From contig NC_014100.1 of assembly GCF_000092285.1 (NCBI RefSeq), positions 1 to 64,000 on the forward strand: a DNA stretch of 64,000 nt. Direction: 5' to 3'. The notes under the pieces were generated by a model. It was not told the origin of the DNA, did not search any database, and saw only the letters and a list, made by a program, of their open reading frames with translations. The DNA comes from Caulobacter segnis ATCC 21756. GTDB lineage: Bacteria; Pseudomonadota; Alphaproteobacteria; Caulobacterales; Caulobacteraceae. Within the stretch, counting starts at the first letter, position 1. Every line of letters begins with the position of its first letter. A program made the position numbers and the translations under genes. Of the stretch, positions 51,344 to 60,733 are shown piece after piece.

Positions 51344-54076
51344 ATGTCTGAGGCGACGATCAAAGCGGACGGCGTGCAAGCGACGACGCGCGGGTCCTCG
51401 TCCTTCGACGAGGCCGAGGCCGCGCGCTGGTTCTTCGACAACGCCAGCGATCTCTTCACCGTCGTTTCACCGGAAGGGCGGTTCGCCAGGGTCAACGCCG
51501 CCTGGACCACGCTCACCGGTTGGTCGGCCGACGAGCTGGTCGGGCATCCGACCATAAAGTTCATCCATCCCGACAGCCACGCCGAACTGATCGACTCCTC
51601 GCGCCGCCTGCGGGAGACAGGATCGGCGATCAACGAGGTTCGGGTTCTCTGCAAGGACGGCCGCTGGGTCTGGCTGCAGGGCCGTTCGCGGCTGGGGCCT
51701 CACGGCGAGATGATCGGGCTGATGCACGACATCTCCGGCGAGGTCGAAGCGCGGGCGCAACTGGAGGCGGCCAGGCGCACCCACGAGATGCTCGCCGAGG
51801 CCGCTGGCATCGGCATCTGGAGCTATGAACCCGCCGACGCCCGCATCGACTGGACGCCGGACGCCGTGGCGGCGTTGGGCCTCACGCCCGCCGAGATCGC
51901 CACGCCGGAGCTGTTCTTCGCGCGGATCGCGCCCGAGCAGCGAGGCAAGGTCGCCGAGGCCTTCAGCCGAGCGGTGCAGACCGGCGAAGGCGGATCGATG
52001 GAGTATCGCCTGCGCGGCCACCATGGCCGCTGGCTGACCTTCCGCAGCACCTATCGCGCCGAACCGCGCCCGGGCGGCCTCCACGCCCTCAAGGGCATTT
52101 CACAGAACATCACCGACGTGGCGCGCAGTCGCGACAAGGCGATCTGGAGCGAGCGTCGCGCCCGCCGGCTGGTCGAAGACGCACCGTTCGCGGTCGGCGT
52201 TTACGACGTCGATCTGCGCCTGCGACTGGTCAGCCCCAAGTTTCTCGAGATCTTCAAGGCGACCGAGGCGGACGTCATCGGCAGGTCGCTGCAGGAGCTG
52301 ACCAACGGCAGCCGACGCCGTTTCGTCGCCGGCGTGGCGCGGGCCTTGTCGGGCGAGATCGTGACCCGCCGGGAGGACCGGTTGCTCGACGCCGAGGGCG
52401 ACGAGCACTGCCTGCGCTGGGAGGCGCGGCCTTGGCGCGACGTGAACGGCGAGATCGTCGGCGTGATCACCTACATGGACGACGTGACGGCCCTGGCGGC
52501 CGCGCGGCGCGAGGCGCGGATCAACGCCCGCCGCCTCAAGGTGGCGCTGGGCGCGGCCCGGGCCGGCGTCTACGAGATCGACCATGAGCGCGCCAGCTTC
52601 TGGGGCTCGCCGGAATTCCATCGCATGGTTGGGCGTCGGGTCGGCTACGAGGACGTCCGCGAGGCCATCTGGCCGATGATCCATCCCGAGGATCGCAAGA
52701 AACTCTACGCGGCCGCCGCGGAATGGCGGCGACTGGGGGACCAAGGCGCGCACGAATACGACGTGCGGCTGTGCCCCTCCGAGGGCGAGACGCGCTGGAT
52801 CCGGGTTTTCCACGAAGCCCGGCGCGATTCCAGCGGCCGTCCGCGCAAGGCGTTCGGTCTGGTTCTCGATATCGACGAACACAAGCGGGCCGAGCTGGCC
52901 CTGATGGCCGCCGAGCGCGCGGCCCAGGCGGCCAGCGAGGCCAAGGCCCAGTTCCTGGCCAATATGAGTCATGAAATCCGCACCCCGATGAACGGTGTGC
53001 TGGGGGTCCTGCACGTGCTCAAGCGCGAACTGCCGTCCGGCGAGAACGCCGACCTGCTGGGCGAGGCCCTCGCCGCCGGTCAGATGCTCTCGACCCTGCT
53101 CGACGACGTCATCGACATTTCGCGCATCGAAGCTGGGCGGCTCGAGCTGAACCACGAGGCGGTCGACCCCGCCGAACTGGCGCGCGGCGTGGTGCGTCTT
53201 CTGGCGGGTCCGGCGTCGGAGAAAGGTCTGAGCCTGGACCTCGACATCGCCCAGAACCTGGGTTGGATCCAGACCGACGCGACAAGGGTGCGCCAGGCGC
53301 TGTTCAACCTGATCGGCAACGCGGTCAAGTTCACGGTGAAGGGCTCGGTGACCGTGCGCGTGCGCCGGCTTGGCGCGGCGGACGCGCAGCGCCTGGTCTT
53401 CGACGTCGTCGACACCGGGGTCGGGGTGCCGCTGGCGGCGCAAGAGCGCCTGTTCGAGCGCTTCCAGCAAGCCGACGCCAGCACCACGCGCAGGTTCGGG
53501 GGCTCGGGCCTCGGCCTGGCGATCAGCCGCAACCTGGCGCGAATGCTGGGCGGCGACATCACGCTCCGCTCGAAGCCAGGCGAGGGTTCGACTTTCAGCC
53601 TGACCATCGCCGCGCCGCCCGCCGCCGCGCCCGCGGGGATCGGGAGCGAGGCCGACGACCTCCTGGCCGGGCTGCGCGTGCTGGTGGTCGAGGACAATGC
53701 GACGAACCAACTGGTGGCGCGGCGCATCCTGGAGCAGCTCGGCGCGGCGGTCACCGTGGCCGACGACGGCGCTTCAGGGGTGGCCGCGGCGCGCGACGGC
53801 GGTTTCGACCTGATCCTGATGGACGTGCAGATGCCCGGCATGGACGGCCTCGAGGCGGCCCGGCGGATCCGCGCGCTCCCGGGCGAGGCCGCCCGGTCGC
53901 CGATCATCGCCCTGACCGCCAATGTCATGGCCCATCAGCGCGCCGCCTATCGCGCCGCCGGCATGGACGGCGTCGCCGCCAAGCCGATTTCCCCGGCGGC
54001 CTTGGTCGCCGAGATTCTTCGCCTGTCGAACAATGGGTCGTCTGGCGCGAGAGCGGCGGGAGGCGCGTTGGCCTAA
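51344..54076 (+). CDS. Soluble hybrid sensor histidine kinase with multiple PAS domains
   Basis: Signalling kinase that autophosphorylates and passes phosphate to its own receiver. The 910-residue protein has no membrane segment. About four PAS/PAC modules occupy residues 25-520 (ARWFFDNASDLFTVVSPEGRF, EMLAEAAGIGIWSYEPADARI, RLVEDAPFAVGVYDVDLRLRL, RLKVALGAARAGVYEIDHE). HisKA follows (FLANMSHEIRTPMNGVLGV, H543), then HATPase_c (N box NLIGNAVKFT, G boxes DTGVGVP and SGLGLAIS) and a receiver with D827 in LILMDVQMPGMDG. No partner regulator gene is adjacent, so it is an orphan. The PAS input could be flavin, haem or another ligand; this is not visible. Confidence 0.92.
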   Translation: MSEATIKADGVQATTRGSSSFDEAEAARWFFDNASDLFTVVSPEGRFARVNAAWTTLTGWSADELVGHPTIKFIHPDSHAELIDSSRRLRETGSAINEVRVLCKDGRWVWLQGRSRLGPHGEMIGLMHDISGEVEARAQLEAARRTHEMLAEAAGIGIWSYEPADARIDWTPDAVAALGLTPAEIATPELFFARIAPEQRGKVAEAFSRAVQTGEGGSMEYRLRGHHGRWLTFRSTYRAEPRPGGLHALKGISQNITDVARSRDKAIWSERRARRLVEDAPFAVGVYDVDLRLRLVSPKFLEIFKATEADVIGRSLQELTNGSRRRFVAGVARALSGEIVTRREDRLLDAEGDEHCLRWEARPWRDVNGEIVGVITYMDDVTALAAARREARINARRLKVALGAARAGVYEIDHERASFWGSPEFHRMVGRRVGYEDVREAIWPMIHPEDRKKLYAAAAEWRRLGDQGAHEYDVRLCPSEGETRWIRVFHEARRDSSGRPRKAFGLVLDIDEHKRAELALMAAERAAQAASEAKAQFLANMSHEIRTPMNGVLGVLHVLKRELPSGENADLLGEALAAGQMLSTLLDDVIDISRIEAGRLELNHEAVDPAELARGVVRLLAGPASEKGLSLDLDIAQNLGWIQTDATRVRQALFNLIGNAVKFTVKGSVTVRVRRLGAADAQRLVFDVVDTGVGVPLAAQERLFERFQQADASTTRRFGGSGLGLAISRNLARMLGGDITLRSKPGEGSTFSLTIAAPPAAAPAGIGSEADDLLAGLRVLVVEDNATNQLVARRILEQLGAAVTVADDGASGVAAARDGGFDLILMDVQMPGMDGLEAARRIRALPGEAARSPIIALTANVMAHQRAAYRAAGMDGVAAKPISPAALVAEILRLSNNGSSGARAAGGALA

Positions 54077-54141
54077 CGACGTTCCGCCTCTTTTCCCCGC
54101 GGGCTGAACCACGCTAAAGCAGGAGAAAACAGGGAGAACAC

Positions 54142-55796
54142 ATGGCCGACCGGAGTCAGGAACGCGCCTCGATGCGCACGGTGGTGGCGGCGTCGTCGGC
54201 CGGCACCGCGTTCGAGTGGTACGACTTCTTCATCTTCGGCAGCCTGGCCCAGGTCATCTCCAAGACGTTCTTCGCCGGCCTGCCCGAGACCGCGGGCTAT
54301 ATCGCCGCCCTGGCCCTGTTCGGGGTGGGCTTCGCGTTCCGCCCCCTGGGCGCCCTGGTGTTCGGCAAGATCGGCGACCAGGCCGCGGCCGCAAGGGCGC
54401 GTTCCTGGCCACCGTGCTGCTGATGGGCGGGGCGACCTTCGCCATCGCCTTCCTGCCGACCTATCAGCAGGCGGGGATCATCTCGCCGATCCTGCTGGTC
54501 CTGATGCGCTGCGTGCAGGGCTTCGCCCTGGGCGGGGAGTACGGCGGCGCGGCCATCTACGTTGCCGAGCATTCGCCGCCCGATCAGCGGGGCTGGTCCA
54601 CCTCCTGGGTGCAGACCTCGGCCGCGTTCGGCCTGTTTGGCGCTCTCCTGGTCATCCTGCTGACACGCTGGGTTCTCGGTGCGCATGTCGGCCCCGACGC
54701 CTTCGACGCCTGGGGCTGGCGCATCCCGTTCGCCGTTTCGATCGGCCTGCTGGGCGTCTCGGTCTGGATGCGGATGAAGCTGACCGAAAGCCCCGCCTTC
54801 GAGGCCATGAAGGCCGAGGGCGAAGCCTCCAAGGCGCCCTATGCCGAGGCGTTCGGCCAATGGAAGAACCTGAAGCTGGTCCTGCTGGCCTTCTTCGCGA
54901 TGATGTCGGCGCAGGGGGCGGTCTGGTACACCAGCTTCTTCTACGTCCAGACCTTCATGGAGAAATTCCTGAAGGTCGATCCGGTCGACATCAACGGCCT
55001 GATGATGACCGCCACGGCGATCAGCGCCGTCTTCTACGTCGTGTTCGGCTGGCTGTCGGACCGTATCGGCCGCAAGCCGGTGATGCTGGGTGGCATGACC
55101 CTGGCGCTGCTGTTCTACTTCCCCGGCTTTCATCTCCTGGAGAAGGCCGCCAACCCCGCCCTGGCCGAGGCCAGCGCCCGCGCCCCGGTGGTGGTGGTCG
55201 CCGATCCCAAGGACTGTTCCCTGCAGTTCGACCCCGTGGGCAAGGCGGCCTTCGTCACCGCTTGCGACATCGTCAAGAGCGCGCTCGCCAATGCGGGCGT
55301 CTCCTACGCCAACCAGAAGGCTCCCGCTGGATCGGTGGCGACCATGAAGGTCGGCGGCGTCGAGGTCGTGTCCCAGAGCGCCAAGGGCTTGTCCAAGGCC
55401 GAGGCCAAGGTCGTGAAGGCGGCGGTCGAGGCGAAGATCAAGGCGGCGCTGGCTGACGCCGGCTATCCGGCCAAGGCCGACCCGGCCCGGATGAACCGCC
55501 CGATGATGCTGGGCGTGCTGTTCGTGTTCGTGATCGCGGCCACGGCCTTGTTCGGACCCCTGGCGGCCGCGCTCGTCGAGCTGTTCCCCACCCGCGTGCG
55601 CTACACGGCGCTGTCGCTGCCCTACCATATCGGCACCGGCTGGGTGGGCGGCTTCGTGCCCTTCTTCGCCTTCGCCATCGTGACGGCGGTCGGCGATATC
55701 TACGCCGGTCTCTGGTACCCGGTGGCCTTCACCCTGCTCAGCGTGCTGACCACGGTGTTCTTCCTGCCGGAAACGAAAGGGCGGCCGCTGGACTAG
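54142..55796 (+). pseudogene. MFS transporter, MHS family, frameshifted as sequenced
   Basis: Proton-coupled metabolite transporter of the MHS (KgtP/ProP-like) family. N-terminal landmarks are GTAFEWYDFFIFGSLAQ and FRPLGALVFGKIGDQAG-RK; central VQGFALGGEYGGAAIYVAEHSPPDQRGWSTS. The frame breaks at 54384-54387, where an extra GC doublet separates GDQA from GRKGAFLATV; removing it gives about 551 residues. A soluble insertion of about 120 residues (from AEASARAPVVVVADPKDC to AKADPARMNR) lies between membrane segments in the C-terminal half. The SD GGGAG is well placed. The stop overlaps the convergent gene's stop. Frame loss is probably a sequence error. Confidence 0.85.
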
Positions 55797-56701
55797 GGCC
55801 TTCGCCCGTCGGGCTCGGCGATGGGCAGGGTGTCGACGGTGACGCCCGCGCCCGCCAGCGCCTCAAGCGTTGCGGGAGCGACCGGCCCTGCGTGAAGCCA
55901 GACGATTTGCCGGCCCTCGCGCGCCAGCGCGGTCAGATGATCGGGGGCGGCCTCATCTCCCGACAGGCGCTCGACGTCGCGCCGCGCCAGGCGGACGACT
56001 TCCGGATCGGCGGCCGCGTCGATGACCACGACGTCGGCGGTCCCGAGGGCGCGGGCCGCCCTCAGGCTCAAGAGCTCGACGGGGCCGTCGGCGGAAAGGA
56101 GTTTCACGCCGCCCGCGCGGGCCTCTCCGTCGGCCAGGGCGTCGCGGAGCAGGGTCTCGGCCCGGGCCATGTCGCCCGCCAGGGCCGCTTCCGCCGCCGG
56201 GCCGCGCACGGCCGCGCGGAGGAAGGCGCGGCGCTCGTGCAGCACGGGCAGGGCGCGTCGCACCTCGTCCTGAAATCGAGCGAGCAGGGCGGCGACCCGA
56301 CCGACGCCTTCGGGGACCTGCGCCTCGATGGCGTTGCGCAAGAGCGTCGCCATGACCGGCGCCGAGCCGCCCGTCCCGACCGCCGCCACCACCTGGCCCC
56401 GGTCGATGATGGCGGGCGTGTTGAAGTCGCAGAGGGCGGGGCGATCGACGACGTTGACCAGCGCGCCGGCCGCCCGCGCCGCGGCGACGGCGGCCTGGAC
56501 GAAGGCCTCGTCCGCATCGCCCACGAACACCAGGACGGCGTTCCGATAGGCGTCCGCGGCGAACGCCTCCGGGCCTTCCAGGCGCACGACCGTGGCGGGA
56601 GAGTCCTCAAACAGCCGGGCCTTGGCCTCGGCCGGCTCGCCTGAACCGGCGATCACGACCTTGCGCCCGGCCAAGGGGAAGTAGGCGGGAAAAGAGTCCA
56701 A
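55793..56701 (-). CDS. Siroheme-synthase-like protein with degenerate C-terminal half
   Basis: Resembles CysG: precorrin-2 dehydrogenase/ferrochelatase part plus a short piece of the methyltransferase. I start it at TTG (LDSFPAYFPLAGRKVV) with AAGGA seven bases upstream, giving 302 residues. The N-terminal half is well conserved (VVIAGSGEPAEAKARL, NVVDRPALCDFNTPAIIDRG, AAVGTGGSAPVMATLLRNAIE). The C-terminal half recalls the SAM methyltransferase start (GGVKLLSADGPVELLSLRAARAL, DPEVVRLARRDVERL) but lacks the usual GAGPG motif and stops after about 100 residues. It may act only as dehydrogenase/ferrochelatase. Its stop overlaps that of the convergent transporter. Confidence 0.82.
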   Translation of the reverse strand: MDSFPAYFPLAGRKVVIAGSGEPAEAKARLFEDSPATVVRLEGPEAFAADAYRNAVLVFVGDADEAFVQAAVAAARAAGALVNVVDRPALCDFNTPAIIDRGQVVAAVGTGGSAPVMATLLRNAIEAQVPEGVGRVAALLARFQDEVRRALPVLHERRAFLRAAVRGPAAEAALAGDMARAETLLRDALADGEARAGGVKLLSADGPVELLSLRAARALGTADVVVIDAAADPEVVRLARRDVERLSGDEAAPDHLTALAREGRQIVWLHAGPVAPATLEALAGAGVTVDTLPIAEPDGRRP

Positions 56702-56718
56702 CGTCGGGTCCTTCGGAA

Positions 56719-57031
56719 CTACTGCGACCGGCAATCCTGATAGGGGCCGCCGGGGAAGCCTTTCAGCATGGCGTCCGGGCCTTTGCTCCAGATCTCGGCC
56801 TGGCCCGCGGTGTAGCGGGCGCCTGAACCCGAGCGCGCCAGCTTCAGGGTTCGGGTGACGCCGCCGGCGCTCACCACGACCCGCTTGCCGTGCAGGGCGT
56901 AGGCGGCGGGTGAAGTTCTTGCCCGCCTGGCATCGGTAGCGGATCGGCGCGTCGGTGGCGTCCGGCGCCAGGGTCGCGCAGCCCGCCGCCGTCAGGGCCA
57001 GCAGGACGAGGGGAACAAGGGCGCGCCGCAT
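56719..57031 (-). pseudogene. MliC-type lysozyme-inhibitor lipoprotein, frameshifted as sequenced
   Basis: Small lipoprotein of the MliC (C-type lysozyme inhibitor) family. The start ATG gives [18 protein letters not shown] (lipobox TAAGC), then [12 protein letters not shown]. One extra base (a third C, GGG on the + strand at 56908-56910) then breaks the frame. The continuation in the next frame reads AAYALHGKRVVVSAGGV through AEIWSKGPDAMLKGFPGG, then YQDCRSQ and a stop, a complete MliC domain with its two cysteines. Restored length is about 103 residues. It is upstream of the siroheme-like gene on the same strand. Sequence error is likely. Confidence 0.8.
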
Positions 57032-57171
57032 ACCGGAGCCTCCGGGTGATCGATCGGTCCAGCATAGCGGGTTTGGTCGACCACGATCCAGGCGAACACG
57101 ATTTACGCTGGTCAAGCCTGATGTGAACGGTGTTAGCTTTGGAGGCGGGCGACTGCGGGGAGGCACGCGAC

Positions 57172-57627
57172 ATGGCGACCACGCTGGACATCAATGGCAA
57201 GGCGGTGACGGCGCAGGCCGCGCCCGATACGCCGCTGCTCTGGGTGCTGCGCGACGAACTGGGGCTGACTGGCACGAAGTTCGGATGCGGCATGGCTCAG
57301 TGCGGCGCCTGCACGGTTCACCTCGACGGCCAGCCCATCCGGTCCTGCGTGACGCCGATCGCCGCGGTCGGCGCGGGCAAGATCACCACGATCGAGGGCC
57401 TCGGCGGCGCTCACCCGGTCCAGGCGGCGTGGGTGCGTCACGACGTGCCCCAATGCGGCTACTGCCAGTCGGGTCAGATCATGTCGGCCGCCGCGCTGTT
57501 GGCCGAGAAGCCCAAGCCCTCCGACGAGGATATCGACAGCGCCATGGCCGGGAACATCTGCCGCTGCGGCGCCTACCAGCGCATCCGCGCGGCGATCAAG
57601 GACGTCGCAGAGGGAGGCGCCCAATGA
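57172..57627 (+). CDS. [2Fe-2S] subunit of an IorAB-type molybdenum hydroxylase
   Basis: Electron-transfer subunit of an isoquinoline-1-oxidoreductase-like enzyme. From the ATG giving [10 protein letters not shown] (with GGGGAGG upstream) it is 151 residues. It binds two [2Fe-2S] clusters: the plant-type site uses C39, C44, C47 and C59 ([15 protein letters not shown]); the second uses C95, C98, C130 and C132 ([19 protein letters not shown]). It overlaps the large subunit gene by four bases (ATGA), so they form one enzyme. It lacks a signal peptide and could be exported by hitch-hiking with the Tat-signal-bearing partner. Confidence 0.93.
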   Translation: MATTLDINGKAVTAQAAPDTPLLWVLRDELGLTGTKFGCGMAQCGACTVHLDGQPIRSCVTPIAAVGAGKITTIEGLGGAHPVQAAWVRHDVPQCGYCQSGQIMSAAALLAEKPKPSDEDIDSAMAGNICRCGAYQRIRAAIKDVAEGGAQ

Positions 57628-59798
57628 ACAGGCCCTTCAAACCGACGGCGCCCAGCCGCCGCGACGTGGTCGTGGCCGCCTCGCTGGTCGGGGGTTCGCT
57701 GCTGGTCGGCTGCTCGCCGGCCGATCTGATGAGCATGGGCTCCAAGGTCGAGGTCGGCGCGTTCGGCCCCTTCATCAAGATCGCGCCCGACGGCGCGGTG
57801 ACGGTGATCTCCAAGCACATCGAGTTCGGCCAGGGCAGTCACGCGGGTCTGGCGGCCCTCGTCGCCGAGGAGCTGGGCGCCGACTGGAGCCGGGTGCGGG
57901 TCGAGTACGCGCCGGCCAACGCCAAGCTCTATTCCAACGGCAATGTCGGCGCGCAGCTGACGGGCGGCTCGTCGGCGATCGCCAACTCCTGGGACCAGTT
58001 GCGCAAGGCCGGGGCCACCGCCCGTGCCATGTTCGTCCAGGCCGCCGCCAATCGCTGGAACGTCCCAGCCGGGGAGATCACGGTCAAGGACAGCCTCCTG
58101 ACCCACGCCTCAGGCAAGGCCGCGACCTTCGCCGACCTGCTGACCGACGCGGCCAAGGTCCCACCGCCGACTGAGGTCAAGCTGAAGGACCCCAAGGCCT
58201 TCGCGCTGATCGGCACGGACCGGGTGCGCCGCAAGGACTCCCAGGCCAAGAGCGATGGGACGGCGCGCTACACCCAAGACGTCCGCCTTCCGAACATGCT
58301 GACGGCCATGGTCGCCCACCCGCCACGCTTCGGCGCCAAGGTGAAGAGCTTCGACGCGACGGAGGCCAAGAAGGTCGCTGGCGTGGTTGATGTCTTCCAG
58401 GTCCCGTCCGGCGTGGCGGTGGTCGCCCAGAACACCTACGCCGCCAAGCTTGGCCGCGAGGCGCTGAATGTCACATGGGACGAGGACAAGGCTGAAAAGC
58501 GGGGGTCGGCCGCGATCGCCCAGCATTTCAAAGACGTCCTCGTCGGCAAGGATGCGTCGGTCAAATGGGAGCCGTTCGACCAGCGCGGCGACGCTTCGTC
58601 CCTGGCTTCGGCCAAGGGCGAGAACGTGTTCGAGGCGACCTACGAGTTTCCCTATCTCGCCCACGCCACCATGGAGCCGATGAACTGCGTCGCCTCGGTG
58701 GACGGCTCGAAGGTCAAGTTGGTGTTCGGGTCGCAAGGTCCGACGCTGGATCAGCTGAACGCGGCCAAGATCGTCGGCTGCCTGCCGGGCTCGGTCGAGG
58801 TCGAGACCCTGTTCGCCGGCGGCTCGTTCGGCCGTCGCGCCAACTTCCAGTCCGACTACGTCGCCGAATGCGTCCACATCGCCAAGAAGGTTGGCGACGG
58901 CCGGCCGGTGAAGTTGGTCTGGACGCGGGAGGACGACATGCAGGCCGGCTATTTCCGGCCGATCGTGGTCCATGCGGTCAAGGTGACGCTGGACAAGGAC
59001 GGCTATCCGGCGGCCTGGCGCCATCGGATCGTCACCCAGTCGATCATGAAAGGCTCGCCCATGCCGATGGGCAAGGGGCCTGACCAGACCGCCATCGAGG
59101 GCGCGGCGGGCTCGCCCTACCTGAAGGCCACGCCCGTGGTCGACGCGCAGGTTGCTTTCCCGGACGTGGGCGTGCCCGTGTTGTGGTGGCGCTCGGTGGG
59201 GGCGACCCACACCGCCTTCGTCATGGAGCACACGATCGATCAGCTGGCCCGCAAGGCCGGCAAGGATCCGGTCGAGTATCGCCGGGCGCTCTATCGGAAG
59301 GCCGGCGCCGACCGGCATCTGGCGGCGCTGAATCATGCGATCGACAAGGCCGGGCCCGTTGCGACGCCCGGCTGGGCGCGGGGCGTGGCCGTGCACGAGA
59401 GCTTCGGCTCCGTGGTCGCCCAGGTCGCCGAGGTCAAGCGCGAGGAGGGCGTCCCGCGCGTCGGTCGCGTGATCGCGGCCGTCGACTGCGGCGTGGCCAT
59501 CTCGCCCGACCAGATCGCCGCCCAGATGGAGGGCGGGATTTGCTATGGCCTGTCGGCGGCGCTGTTTGGTGAAGTGACTCTGACGGACGGCAAGGTCGAT
59601 CAAGGCAATTTCGACACCTACCGCGTGCTGCGGATCAACGAGGCGCCGATGGTGGAGACCCATATCGTGCCTTCCGGAAACGCGCCCAGCGGGGTGGGCG
59701 AGCCTGGCACGCCTGTCATCGCGCCAGCCGTCGCCAACGCCCTTCTGGCGCTCGACCAGCGGGCCACCGCCCGACTTCCCCTAATCCGGGGCGCCTGA
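57624..59798 (+). CDS. Molybdopterin-binding large subunit of an IorAB-type oxidoreductase
   Basis: Catalytic subunit of a xanthine-oxidase-family, IorB-type dehydrogenase. The 724-residue protein starts [20 protein letters not shown], a Tat twin-arginine signal that ends in a lipobox-like LLVGC, so the enzyme is likely exported and may be lipid-anchored. Moco-domain segments include [51 protein letters not shown] and the C-terminal [23 protein letters not shown] with the catalytic Glu region. Substrate may be an N-heterocycle or aldehyde; unknown. Moco synthesis genes lie just downstream. Confidence 0.9.
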   Translation: MNRPFKPTAPSRRDVVVAASLVGGSLLVGCSPADLMSMGSKVEVGAFGPFIKIAPDGAVTVISKHIEFGQGSHAGLAALVAEELGADWSRVRVEYAPANAKLYSNGNVGAQLTGGSSAIANSWDQLRKAGATARAMFVQAAANRWNVPAGEITVKDSLLTHASGKAATFADLLTDAAKVPPPTEVKLKDPKAFALIGTDRVRRKDSQAKSDGTARYTQDVRLPNMLTAMVAHPPRFGAKVKSFDATEAKKVAGVVDVFQVPSGVAVVAQNTYAAKLGREALNVTWDEDKAEKRGSAAIAQHFKDVLVGKDASVKWEPFDQRGDASSLASAKGENVFEATYEFPYLAHATMEPMNCVASVDGSKVKLVFGSQGPTLDQLNAAKIVGCLPGSVEVETLFAGGSFGRRANFQSDYVAECVHIAKKVGDGRPVKLVWTREDDMQAGYFRPIVVHAVKVTLDKDGYPAAWRHRIVTQSIMKGSPMPMGKGPDQTAIEGAAGSPYLKATPVVDAQVAFPDVGVPVLWWRSVGATHTAFVMEHTIDQLARKAGKDPVEYRRALYRKAGADRHLAALNHAIDKAGPVATPGWARGVAVHESFGSVVAQVAEVKREEGVPRVGRVIAAVDCGVAISPDQIAAQMEGGICYGLSAALFGEVTLTDGKVDQGNFDTYRVLRINEAPMVETHIVPSGNAPSGVGEPGTPVIAPAVANALLALDQRATARLPLIRGA

Positions 59799-59869
59799 CA
59801 ACGCGGCAGGCTGGACGGAATCGACCTATCCGAGCATTGTGTCCCTGTTCGCCAAAGCGTGGGGTGTTC

Positions 59870-60088
59870 ATGGCCGAGCTGTCCGGTTCCTCGGGAGACC
59901 AAGTCGAGGACGATGTGGCGGAATTCCGCGCGGCGCTGTCGCGGCTCCGCGAGGACCACCGGAGGGTCTTGCTGGTCCTGGTGCCTCGCCTGGCCGCGAT
60001 GCAGGAACGGGGCGACACCGAGGGCGCTTTGGCCCTGGTGGCCAAGATCCAGGAAATCCTCAGCGATCCCGACCGCCCGCTCCAGTAG
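59870..60088 (+). CDS. Small hypothetical helical protein (72 aa)
   Basis: Unrecognised 72-residue protein beginning MAELSGSSGDQVEDDVAEF. Two predicted amphipathic helices (AALSRLREDHRRVLLVLVPRLAAMQERGD and [17 protein letters not shown]) suggest a small helical bundle. No signal or cysteine. It lies between the molybdoenzyme and the convergent MocA-like gene, overlapping the latter by 29 bases at the 3' ends. A GTG six bases upstream is an alternative start. I hold it as probable because coding is consistent. Confidence 0.55.
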   Translation: MAELSGSSGDQVEDDVAEFRAALSRLREDHRRVLLVLVPRLAAMQERGDTEGALALVAKIQEILSDPDRPLQ

Positions 60089-60704
60089 CTTGCGCGAGCC
60101 GAGCCAGATCCTCGGGCCGGTCAATGTCGAGAAGCACCCCTGGGTCGCTGACCTCGACCGTGATCAGGCGTGATCCCGCCTGCGTGAGCAGCGCCCTCGC
60201 GCCCTCGTCGCCGTCAAGCTTGGCCAGCGCTGGCAGCCAGTCTGCCCCGAACAGCACCGGGTGTCCGCGTCGACCAGCGAGGACGGGAACGGCGATGCGC
60301 TGCGGGGCGTCCAGGACGGCCGCCAGATGCGACGGCGTTTCCAAGGCGATCGCCGGCATGTCGCCGAGGAAGACAAAGACGCCCGCTGTGTCGGCCGGAA
60401 GCGCGGCGGCCGCGGTTCTCAGCGACGCGCCCATGCCCTCGGCCGCGTTCGGGACGGGAACGAGGACCACACGATGAGCCGCCTCCAGCCGCGCGGCCGC
60501 CGCCTCCAGAGCGGCGACCAGACGGGGATCGTCGCCGACCGCCACGAAGACCCGGCGTACGGGCGCGGCGAGGGCGGTCCGCAAGGCGCCCGCCACGAGG
60601 GGCGCGCCATTCAGCGGGGCCAGCAGCTTGTCGCCTCCGAAGCGGGCGCCGCGGCCGGCCGCCAGCACGATCGCCTCCAAGGCCGGGGTATGGCTTTGCG
60701 TCAT
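60060..60704 (-). CDS. MocA/MobA-like NTP transferase for molybdenum cofactor
   Basis: Nucleotidyltransferase predicted to add CMP (MocA) or GMP (MobA) to molybdopterin. The 214-residue protein has the NTP site [19 protein letters not shown] (GxGxRFG...K), the metal region [10 protein letters not shown] and the C-terminal [11 protein letters not shown]. MocA-type cytosine dinucleotide cofactor is the form used by xanthine-oxidase-family enzymes, matching the neighbouring IorAB-type enzyme, so MocA is likelier than MobA; this is inference. It is divergent from moaA (29 bases between the starts). Confidence 0.88.
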   Translation of the reverse strand: MTQSHTPALEAIVLAAGRGARFGGDKLLAPLNGAPLVAGALRTALAAPVRRVFVAVGDDPRLVAALEAAAARLEAAHRVVLVPVPNAAEGMGASLRTAAAALPADTAGVFVFLGDMPAIALETPSHLAAVLDAPQRIAVPVLAGRRGHPVLFGADWLPALAKLDGDEGARALLTQAGSRLITVEVSDPGVLLDIDRPEDLARLAQATGAGGRDR

Positions 60705-60733
60705 GGGCTCCAGCGCCTATCTTGCGGTCAGAC

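Noticed and set aside
57029-57166. One long fused protein MliC plus siroheme-like domain (55793-57166)
   Set aside because: The fusion exists only because of the one-base shift; the MliC domain continues in another frame and ends at 56719, and the siroheme-like gene has its own ribosome-binding site and TTG.
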